Source: an uncultured Actinomycetes bacterium (GTDB lineage: Bacteria > Actinomycetota > Actinomycetes > Nanopelagicales > Nanopelagicaceae). Taken from it: 6,585 nucleotides of DNA. Shown piece by piece: positions 1-5,578 of this stretch (position 1 is its first letter; the number at the start of each line of letters is the position of its first letter). The notes beneath the pieces are model-generated. The model was not told where the DNA came from and ran no database searches. It saw only the letters and a list, made by a program, of their open reading frames with translations. The position numbers were made by a program, and so were the translations under genes. Location: NCBI GenBank assembly GCA_903921405.1, contig CAIXPV010000041.1:1-6585 (forward strand). Direction: 5' to 3'.

Positions 1-588
1 GCCGTCTAAGTAATTTCCATTTGCGTCTGGTGTTAGTAACCACCATTTCTCGAAACCCCCACCAGCACCACCACGTGATTGGATAAGAACTTTTCCGTTC
101 GTCATTAGGTACATATGTTCGGCACTGCCATCAAGGGCTTGAGGACGAGGTACTAGCTGCCATAAGTCTTTACCTGTGACGACTCTTTTTAAATTGATAC
201 CTATAATCCAGTTACCAGAAGCGTCTTGCTTCATAACTTCATCGGCAGCGGAAAAAATCTTTACTGTTCCATCGGCTTGGGGAGAGACTAAATATTGCGT
301 TCCTTGATTTGATTTAAAATCCCCACTGCAAAAGTTGCAATACCAACTGAGAATATAGTCAACATTTGCAATATCGAAACTCACAACTCCAGATGAATCA
401 GTACGTCCTTCTTGGCGATCATGACGATTAACTTGAAAGAGAGTAACTTGATTACCTGCTCCAACATTTATTCCGGTAATTGGGTTAATAGCTACAAACG
501 AAACATGCACCTTTGCAGCAGATGCGCTAGGGATTGCAATTGCAGTCAAGAAAAGAATTATTGAACCTAAGTACGCAAGTTTCTTCAT
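1..588 (-). CDS. Exported Ig-like plus kelch-type beta-propeller protein, N-terminal part (C-terminus beyond window)
   Basis: The frame is open from ATG at 588 to the window edge, giving 196 codons with no stop. Residues 1-24 form a classic Sec signal peptide: KK at 2-3, a hydrophobic core at 4-19, and an Ala-Ser-Ala cleavage site at 22-24. Residues 27-82 look like a small beta-sandwich of the carboxypeptidase-regulatory or Ig type (VTLFQV at 48-53, RTDSSGVVSFDI at 62-73, YILSWY at 78-83). A Cys-x-x-Cys pair follows at C84/C87. From about 155 the pattern MYLMTNGKVLIQ, then WWLLTPDANGNYLDG at 182-196, resembles the first blade of bacterial kelch-repeat propellers. The protein is probably secreted or surface-bound; its role is unknown. 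A GGAGAGG ribosome binding site lies 9 bases before the ATG. It is transcribed in the same direction as the dehydrogenase gene 99 bases upstream. Export is the firmest call and the propeller is inferred from one partial blade. Confidence 0.75.
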   Translation of the reverse strand, partial: MKKLAYLGSIILFLTAIAIPSASAAKVHVSFVAINPITGINVGAGNQVTLFQVNRHDRQEGRTDSSGVVSFDIANVDYILSWYCNFCSGDFKSNQGTQYLVSPQADGTVKIFSAADEVMKQDASGNWIIGINLKRVVTGKDLWQLVPRPQALDGSAEHMYLMTNGKVLIQSRGGAGGGFEKWWLLTPDANGNYLDG

Positions 589-620
589 TTCAATCTACCT
601 CTCCGTAGATTTAGCCACAT
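585..620 (-). other. Possible 11-codon upstream ORF (leader peptide) overlapping the next start codon
   Basis: An ATG at 620-618 opens the short frame MWLNLRRGRLK. It ends in a TGA at 587-585, so stop and downstream start share the four bases ATGA. A purine-rich AGAGAGAG stretch just upstream could serve as a weak ribosome binding site. The frame covers the main gene's Shine-Dalgarno sequence and holds several codons often rare in bacteria (CTA twice, AGA twice, CGG). The geometry suits translational coupling or a leader peptide, but such a short frame can arise by chance. Confidence 0.3.
592..611 (-). promoter_or_regulatory. Hairpin presenting the Shine-Dalgarno sequence in its loop
   Basis: On the minus strand AATCTAC (611-605) and GTAGATT (598-592) pair perfectly over 7 bases around the 6-base loop GGAGAG (604-599). 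The loop is the Shine-Dalgarno core of the exported-protein gene, whose ATG begins only 3 bases past the stem. The pairing is seen directly; a regulatory role is inferred. Confidence 0.45.
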
Positions 621-669
621 TTGCTCTCTCTTAATCAGACCAACATAGTGCTAAATTAGGTTTACGGAG
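601..669 (-). promoter_or_regulatory. Candidate alternative long-range fold that sequesters the ribosome binding site
   Basis: In the leader RNA, CTCCGTA (669-663) is the exact complement of TACGGAG (607-601), which contains part of the Shine-Dalgarno sequence. Nested inside it, ATTTAGC (656-650) complements GCTAAAT (615-609). The two 7-bp helices are separated by a 6x1 internal loop. They cannot coexist with the local hairpin at 592-611, so the leader could switch between ribosome-accessible and ribosome-blocked forms. The base pairing is seen; the switch is a hypothesis, and two 7-mers in about 100 AT-rich bases could be coincidence. Confidence 0.25.
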
Positions 670-687
670 GTCTTTAACTCTCAATAA

Positions 688-2106
688 TTAGATTTCTACC
701 CCGATGTATTTAGTCTGTAAGAACTCATGAATTCCATCAAAGCCACCTTCGCGACCTAAGCCTGATTGCTTTACTCCCCCGAATGGTGCAGCTGGATCTG
801 AAATGACGCCTTTATTAATGGCAACCATTCCTGATTCCATAGCTTCGGCAGTACGAAGTGCACGGGTGAGGTTTGATGAGAATACATAACTAATTAGGCC
901 GAAATCAGTGTCATTAGCCATCGCAATGCCTTCGGCATCGGTATCGAAAATAACAATTGGTGCGACTGGGCCAAAGATTTCATGGAGCAAGATGGGATTA
1001 TCTTTTTCAACAATTAAAACAGTAGCGGGGTAGAAGGCGCCGACACCCTCTGGCTTTACTCCACCGACTTCAACCTTTGCACCCGCTGCAACTGCTTCAT
1101 CAACTAATTCAGCGATCTTGTTGCGCTCCTTCATTGAGACAGAGGCGCCAAGTGTTGTAGTGCTCTCGGTTCCACGGCCCATAACAAAGCCACTCATGGA
1201 CTTAGTCATCTGTGCAATGAACTCTTCTGCAATTCCGCGCTGAACAAAGATTCGGTTGGCAGACGTACATGCCGCACCACCATTGCGCATTTTGGCTAGA
1301 AGTAACTGAGGAATCGTTACTGCAAGATCGGCATCATCATGGACAACAACTTGTGCGTTGCCGCCTAGTTCCATCGAGCAACGAATGATCTTGTCAGCGG
1401 CTTCTTTTAGAAGGACGCGGCCGACTTCAGTTGAACCTGTAAATGAGAGATTCTTAACGCGTGGATCGTGCAACATCTTGGAAATCGCTGGACCTGTTTT
1501 TTCTGGAAGAACTAAATTCAGAACTCCCTTAGGCAATCCTGCGCGCTCCATAATGTCAACGATGTACATGGCAGTTAATGGTGTCTCAGTTGCTGGCTTT
1601 AAAATCATTGTGCAGCCGGCAGCTACTGCTGGACCAATTTTGCGTGTAGCCATTCCTGCGGGAAAGTTCCACGGTGTAATAAGAATTGAAAGACCGATTG
1701 GTTGATGTGTAACCAGGATTCGCTTGTCCCCCGAAGGAGACTTACGGAAATCTCCGGGAGTGCGAACTGTTTCTTCGGCAAACCAGCGGAAGAACTCAGC
1801 GGCATATGCAGCTTCTCCGCGAGCATCGGGCATTGCCTTTCCATTTTCGCGCGAAATCAGCGTAGCAATCGCTTCAATTTCACTTGTCATAATCTCAAAG
1901 GCTTTGCGCAAAATCTCAGAGCGATATCGCGGGGCTGTTTTAGCCCACTCCACGGCGACGGCATCGGCCGCGGCAACGGCGGCTTCGCAGTGTGCCTCAC
2001 CAGCTAGTGAGACTTCAGCGATTACCGAACCATCGCTGGGATCGTGGACGGCTACCTTGCTGACTCCGTCAATCCATTGGCCATTGATATATAACTGTGT
2101 ATGCAT
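688..2106 (-). CDS. gabD: NAD(P)-dependent succinate-semialdehyde dehydrogenase-type aldehyde dehydrogenase
   Basis: This 472-residue protein has the length and every landmark of the aldehyde dehydrogenase family. It has the oxyanion Asn in TPWNFP (N147), the cofactor-site Lys in ILKPA (K170) and the Rossmann-loop motif FTGSTEVGR (222-230). The general base Glu is in MELGGN (E246), the nucleophilic Cys in NGGAACTSANR (C280) and the second conserved Glu in EIFGP (E376). It ends with the PFGGVKQSGLGREGG signature (441-455). The closest family I recognise is succinate-semialdehyde dehydrogenase, which oxidises succinate semialdehyde to succinate in the cytoplasm. Substrate cannot be fixed from sequence, and no GABA transaminase gene lies next to it. 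The Thr in KPATETP leaves NAD versus NADP preference open. The ATG at 2106 is supported by a -10 box exactly placed for a leaderless mRNA. An intact gene with no frameshift. Confidence 0.88.
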   Translation of the reverse strand: MHTQLYINGQWIDGVSKVAVHDPSDGSVIAEVSLAGEAHCEAAVAAADAVAVEWAKTAPRYRSEILRKAFEIMTSEIEAIATLISRENGKAMPDARGEAAYAAEFFRWFAEETVRTPGDFRKSPSGDKRILVTHQPIGLSILITPWNFPAGMATRKIGPAVAAGCTMILKPATETPLTAMYIVDIMERAGLPKGVLNLVLPEKTGPAISKMLHDPRVKNLSFTGSTEVGRVLLKEAADKIIRCSMELGGNAQVVVHDDADLAVTIPQLLLAKMRNGGAACTSANRIFVQRGIAEEFIAQMTKSMSGFVMGRGTESTTTLGASVSMKERNKIAELVDEAVAAGAKVEVGGVKPEGVGAFYPATVLIVEKDNPILLHEIFGPVAPIVIFDTDAEGIAMANDTDFGLISYVFSSNLTRALRTAEAMESGMVAINKGVISDPAAPFGGVKQSGLGREGGFDGIHEFLQTKYIGVEI

Positions 2107-2118
2107 GGGGCGAGCATA
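2107..2118 (-). promoter_or_regulatory. Leaderless-type promoter of the aldehyde dehydrogenase gene (-10 TATGCT)
   Basis: TATGCT lies at 2118-2113 on the minus strand, followed by six bases (CGCCCC) and then the ATG at 2106. This places the predicted transcription start on or next to the A of the start codon. No Shine-Dalgarno sequence precedes the ATG. The -35 region is weak: TTCAAC at 2141-2136, 17 bases upstream, matches TTGACA at about half its positions. Confidence 0.5.
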
Positions 2119-2200
2119 CGCTCAGCCTGCAAGAAGTTGAAGTCGGTGCGCTCTACGATAGAGTCATTGCAGTTAAGTAGCTTCTAAACGCAAATATATA

Positions 2201-2206
2201 GAGGAG
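2201..2206 (+). promoter_or_regulatory. Ribosome binding site deciding the GTG start of the transporter
   Basis: GAGGAG ends six bases before GTG at 2213, near-ideal spacing. It supports this non-ATG start, and the protein then has a cytoplasmic N-terminus of about 50 residues as expected for KimA relatives. A TACGAT box at 2154-2159 could be the -10 element, but no convincing -35 goes with it. Confidence 0.7.
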
Positions 2207-2212
2207 TGTTTA

Positions 2213-4546
2213 GTGCCCAAGTCGTGGACTGATGACGCGCCCGCACCGGTGGTGCTGCAGGACCATGCGCATCTAAAGGATTCATTCGCCTACACAATTA
2301 AGCGTCGAATGTTAGGCAATCCGCTGAACCGACACTCTTTAGGTCACCAACGCTTGAAAAAGCGCTTTGCTTTAGGAATCTTGTCCTCTGACTGTATTTC
2401 ATCATCGGCCTATGGCTCTGAGCAGATTCTCATTGCGCTACTTCCCGCCTTTGGTCTGGCCGCATTTGCCATTTTGATGCCAATGACGGCTGTAATCCTA
2501 ATAATCCTGACAATTATTACTTTGTCGTATCGCAACGTGATTAATGTTTATACAAAGACTGGCGGCGCGTACATTGTTTCGCGCGATAACTTTGGGCCAG
2601 TCGTTGCACAAATTGCTGCCGTGGCGTTGATGTTGGACTACATCGTAACCGTTGCCATTCAATCATCTGCCGGTGTAGCGGCGATTATTTCTACATTCCC
2701 ATCGCTTATTTCATGGAAGATTCCAATGATTCTATTAGTCATTGGGCTACTGACGTATGGAAACCTGCGAGGCGTTAAAGAGGCGGGTAAGGCCTTTGCA
2801 ATGCCAACCTACTTCTTTATTGGTTGCATGCTCATTGTCTTTGGAATGGGTCTGTATCGCCAATTTAATGGCACGTTAGAAGTGCTTGCAACCAACAACG
2901 AGGGGGCTGTGCCACTTGGTCAACCGCACGGACTTCTAACATTTGCGGCGATCTTTATTTTGCTGCGGGCATTTGCCAATGGTGGATCATCCCTCACGGG
3001 CCTAGAGGCAATTTCTGACGGCGTTGCCCTTTTTCAACAACCAGAACACGTTAATGCGCGGCGCACGTTAGTAACAATGAGCGTCCTACTGGGAACCCTT
3101 GTCCTAGGTGTCTCTTGGTTTGCGCACAAGATCCATGCCATGCCTTACGAAACAGGCACCCCAACGGTTATTTCTCAGATTGCAAAATCGATAGTTGGAA
3201 ATGGGGCTTTCGGGCAGGCTATGTTCGTAATGGTCCAACTTGCAACAATGTTAATTTTGTTTGCTGGCGCTAACACGACGTACAGCGCCTTCCCACTCTT
3301 GTGTAACTTCGTTGCCACAGATGGCTACCTACCCCGCCAGCTCACAAAGCGTGGACACCGACTAGCGTTTTCAAATGGAATTTTGCTTCTTTCCGGCGGT
3401 GGAGTTCTCCTCGTTTTATTTACCGCCGGCTCTGTTGAACATCTAGTTGCATTTTATGCTTTGGGTGTCTTTACTGGATTTACTTTGGCCGGCTTTGGAA
3501 TGACCCGCCATGCTCTTCGCAACAAAGTAGGTGCTTGGCGTGCAAAGGTCTTCATTAACGCACTGTCAGGTTTAATCTCATTTGCCGTGGTAATAATTTT
3601 TTCGATTGTAAAATTCACTGAAGGTGCCTGGTTAGTAATAGTTACAGCACCAATTTTAGTAATATCATTTTTGCGCTTGCGCCGCCAATATGATCGCGAG
3701 CAAGACGCATTAGCTGTTAAGAGTCATCAAGAGCGCGCCACATCAATTGCTCGACATGACGTCACCGTGTTGGTCGATAACGTCGATATAGCAACAGTGG
3801 GAGCGATTCGATATGCCCGCAGCCTTAAGCCTCGCAATTTGGCCGCAGTTCACTTTGTAATTGATGATCTGCACGCTGAAGAGATTCAGAAAGCCTGGGC
3901 GGCTTCAGATGCCTTGGATGATGTAACTCTTGAGCTTATCGACTGCCCAGATCGACGCTTAGCTAATTCTGCGCTCGACTATGCAATTAGAATGACTGAA
4001 AAAGAAGATGTGGAGTTAACTCTGCTCTTGCCTCGCCGCTCATATTCAGGTTTCTTAGGACGCTTATTGCACGACCAAACTGCCGAGCAAATCGCTGCGC
4101 CAATTTCGCAGCTACCCCGTGTTGTTGCAACGATTGTTCCTATCGATGTAGATCGCATTAGTTCGACTTCAACAATTGAGCTACATACTGCACATGAAAC
4201 AAAAACACCTGAGGTTCGGGCGGCCAAACCCAAACTTGTTGCACCAATCAATGTGGAGCCAGTCAGTCACTACGCCGAAAATGTCACCGCAATCGGTGAA
4301 ATCCAGTGGCGCAAACGCGCACAAGTACAGGGGCGGGTTACTTCAATTAAGTCTGCTCCCCGAGGCTCGGCACCAACTCTGGAAGTTGAAATCTGGGATG
4401 AAACTGGTGGGGTTTCCCTACAGTTCTTAGGTCGTCGTGACATTGCCGGCCTTGAAGTGGGTTCACAAATGCGTGCAGAGGGCATGGTTGGTGAAGAAGA
4501 TGGATCAATGGTGATTCTTAATCCTTCTTACGAACTCCTTGTATAA
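2213..4546 (+). CDS. KimA-like APC-superfamily transporter (probable K+ importer) with USP-like and fused OB-fold domains
   Basis: Residues 53-487 contain about 12 hydrophobic segments with KimA-family motifs. SSDCISSSAYGSEQ gives D60 and Y67 with the D/Y spacing of KimA TM1. LDYIVT gives D142, Y143 and T146 in TM3. LTGLEAISDG gives T262 and E265, and FYALGVF gives Y415. In Bacillus KimA the equivalent residues, as I recall them, line the K+ site, so proton-coupled potassium uptake is the best call; amino-acid transport is less likely but possible. Residues 515-650 are a soluble alpha/beta domain like the universal-stress-protein-like tail of KimA. A loose linker (650-690) leads to residues 692-777, which match an actinobacterial OB-fold protein (RVTSIKSAPRG, LEVEIWDETG, LQFLGRRDIAGLEVG, ILNPSYEL) that elsewhere is usually a separate protein. 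The frame is continuous. The last 29 bases overlap tadA on the other strand. Confidence 0.78.
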   Translation: MPKSWTDDAPAPVVLQDHAHLKDSFAYTIKRRMLGNPLNRHSLGHQRLKKRFALGILSSDCISSSAYGSEQILIALLPAFGLAAFAILMPMTAVILIILTIITLSYRNVINVYTKTGGAYIVSRDNFGPVVAQIAAVALMLDYIVTVAIQSSAGVAAIISTFPSLISWKIPMILLVIGLLTYGNLRGVKEAGKAFAMPTYFFIGCMLIVFGMGLYRQFNGTLEVLATNNEGAVPLGQPHGLLTFAAIFILLRAFANGGSSLTGLEAISDGVALFQQPEHVNARRTLVTMSVLLGTLVLGVSWFAHKIHAMPYETGTPTVISQIAKSIVGNGAFGQAMFVMVQLATMLILFAGANTTYSAFPLLCNFVATDGYLPRQLTKRGHRLAFSNGILLLSGGGVLLVLFTAGSVEHLVAFYALGVFTGFTLAGFGMTRHALRNKVGAWRAKVFINALSGLISFAVVIIFSIVKFTEGAWLVIVTAPILVISFLRLRRQYDREQDALAVKSHQERATSIARHDVTVLVDNVDIATVGAIRYARSLKPRNLAAVHFVIDDLHAEEIQKAWAASDALDDVTLELIDCPDRRLANSALDYAIRMTEKEDVELTLLLPRRSYSGFLGRLLHDQTAEQIAAPISQLPRVVATIVPIDVDRISSTSTIELHTAHETKTPEVRAAKPKLVAPINVEPVSHYAENVTAIGEIQWRKRAQVQGRVTSIKSAPRGSAPTLEVEIWDETGGVSLQFLGRRDIAGLEVGSQMRAEGMVGEEDGSMVILNPSYELLV

Positions 4547-4976
4547 AACTCTTTAGCACTGCTGCACACTGATCGGCCAGAACACCTGCCCGTACTTCTA
4601 CGCTAAATAGTGAGCGTGGATCACGCAATAGATCCCATACCGAACCTACCGCTCCAGCTTTTTCATCCCATGCGCCAAAAACTACGGTTGATATTCGAGA
4701 TTGAGCAATTGCACCTGCGCACATTGCACATGGCTCTAGTGTTACAACCAAAGTGTGATCTTCTAATCGCCAACTATCTAAAGCCTGTGTTGCTCTGCGA
4801 AGGGCAACGATTTCAGCATGTGCAGTTGGATCCTTATGAAGTTCTCGTTCATTGTGACCACTAGCGATTATTACGCCATTCTTATTTACAATTATCGCCC
4901 CAACAGGTACGTCACCACTTGCAAGTGCATCACGTGCAACCAGCAAAGCCTGTTGCATTAACTCTTCATCGCTCAC
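4518..4976 (-). CDS. tadA: tRNA-specific adenosine-34 deaminase
   Basis: TadA deaminates A34 to inosine in the anticodon of tRNA-Arg(ACG), letting one tRNA read several CGN codons. The 152-residue protein is full length and has the zinc cytidine/deoxycytidylate deaminase fold. Zinc ligands are H53 in TAHAE and C83/C86 in EPCAMC; E55 is the proton shuttle; GHNERE (40-45) supplies the conserved Asn42. The VPVGAIIV segment (23-30) and SWRLEDHTLVVTLEPCAMC region are typical of TadA rather than of free-nucleoside deaminases. The start is GTG at 4976, sharing GTGA with the stop of the upstream gene. The ribosome binding site is weak, so translation is probably coupled. The 3' end overlaps the convergent transporter gene by 29 bases, and no terminator is visible between them. 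Confidence 0.92.
   Translation of the reverse strand: MSDEELMQQALLVARDALASGDVPVGAIIVNKNGVIIASGHNERELHKDPTAHAEIVALRRATQALDSWRLEDHTLVVTLEPCAMCAGAIAQSRISTVVFGAWDEKAGAVGSVWDLLRDPRSLFSVEVRAGVLADQCAAVLKSFIQGVRKKD
4973..4976 (-). promoter_or_regulatory. GTGA stop-start overlap coupling the TadA-associated gene to tadA
   Basis: The TGA stop of the upstream gene (4975-4973) shares bases with the GTG start of tadA (4976-4974). The bases before the GTG (CTAGAGCT) hold only a poor Shine-Dalgarno match, so ribosomes finishing the first gene probably restart on the second. This would keep the two products in a fixed ratio. Confidence 0.65.
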
Positions 4977-5524
4977 AGCTCTAGAAGCTCTGCAAACTGA
5001 TCGCCAAAGCCAAGTCGGTTGGCAATCGCTTCTAGTTGTTCATCTGGAAATAACTCTGCATCATCACACAAAGCAGATAACTCCATGCTGCTCATTCCAA
5101 GATCGGCCAAGATCTCCATGTGTCCGATTGGTGCTGCATCTTCGTCGTCTTCGGGAATCGGTAAATTTGCAATCTCTAGTAACTCTTCTGCAACTGAATA
5201 ATCAAGTGCGCATGAAGAATCACTGAGGAAAAGTGAGATGTGGGTCCCGAGCACTCGAATTACAATAAAAAACTCTTCATCGATAGAAATAAGAGCGATA
5301 GCACCACCATTAGTTTGTTGTGACTTAAGACTTGAAATCATTTGAGCAATATCGGTTGGGTCTGGCAAAACACCTAAGTTCCATCGTCCATCTTCATGCC
5401 AAGCAGCCACAGCAATATCTAACTCATTTGTGATGCCGCTTACTTTTATGCCCGCATCGGTCTCATCATCCAAGGCATCGAACTCTTCGATCTCTTCAAC
5501 GAGGTCATCTTCAAATTCGGGCAT
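4973..5524 (-). CDS. Putative tRNA adenosine deaminase-associated protein (actinobacterial family)
   Basis: I recognise the layout of the actinobacterial family named for lying beside tadA (TIGR03941-type); its biochemical role is not established. From ATG at 5524 the product has 183 residues. An acidic leader (first ~25 residues, mostly D/E) precedes a predicted alpha/beta core (DIAVAAWHEDGRWN, then IALISIDEEFFIVIRVLG, then SLFLSD). The C-terminal part carries the family's IGHMEILADLGMSSMEL, LCDD and ANRLGFGDQF motifs. The protein looks cytoplasmic. The frame stays open upstream to an ATG at 5590 and a GTG at 5617. Those starts would run through the upp promoter and, for the GTG, 39 bases into upp on the other strand, and they add non-family sequence, so 5524 is preferred. 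The gene is coupled to tadA, suggesting that the products act together. Confidence 0.8.
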   Translation of the reverse strand: MPEFEDDLVEEIEEFDALDDETDAGIKVSGITNELDIAVAAWHEDGRWNLGVLPDPTDIAQMISSLKSQQTNGGAIALISIDEEFFIVIRVLGTHISLFLSDSSCALDYSVAEELLEIANLPIPEDDEDAAPIGHMEILADLGMSSMELSALCDDAELFPDEQLEAIANRLGFGDQFAELLEL

Positions 5525-5543
5525 ACGAGCATAATTCCACTCA

Positions 5544-5578
5544 TTGGAAAAGAATGAAAGCCCTGTAGGGTAAGGGGT
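5544..5578 (+). promoter_or_regulatory. Leaderless-type promoter of upp
   Basis: TTGGAA (5544-5549) and TAGGGT (5566-5571) are separated by 16 bases and resemble -35 and -10 elements. Seven bases then lead to the ATG at 5579, so transcription would begin at or within a base of the start codon. AAGGGG in those seven bases is too close to the ATG for a good Shine-Dalgarno site. The reverse strand reads TACCCT at 5572-5567, a possible -10 box for the divergent gene, so the two promoters may overlap. Confidence 0.5.

Noticed and set aside
589..687. Intrinsic terminator after the aldehyde dehydrogenase gene
   Set aside because: The pairings in this gap are AT-rich or loop-presenting and none is followed by a T-run on the minus strand, so readthrough into the exported-protein gene is possible.
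1358..2140. Three plus-strand open frames and one alternative minus-strand frame inside the aldehyde dehydrogenase gene
   Set aside because: They show no recognisable motif and lie opposite or within a complete, motif-rich enzyme gene, so they are shadows.
2107..2212. A c-di-AMP (ydaO-type) riboswitch upstream of the KimA-like gene
   Set aside because: The gap is 106 bases including the promoter, and I see none of the conserved riboswitch core; the space left for a leader is too small.
3979..4485. Open frames of 71-90 codons overlapping the C-terminal half of the transporter
   Set aside because: They have no family signature, and the transporter frame carries clear USP-like and OB-fold motifs across this stretch.
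4610..5201. Plus-strand open frames opposite tadA and its partner gene
   Set aside because: Composition is that of antisense shadows (for example Ser-rich runs opposite acidic codons), and no start signal is present.
5528..5533. TATGCT on the minus strand as a leaderless -10 box for the start at 5524
   Set aside because: Only three bases separate it from the ATG, too few for a transcription start at or before that codon.
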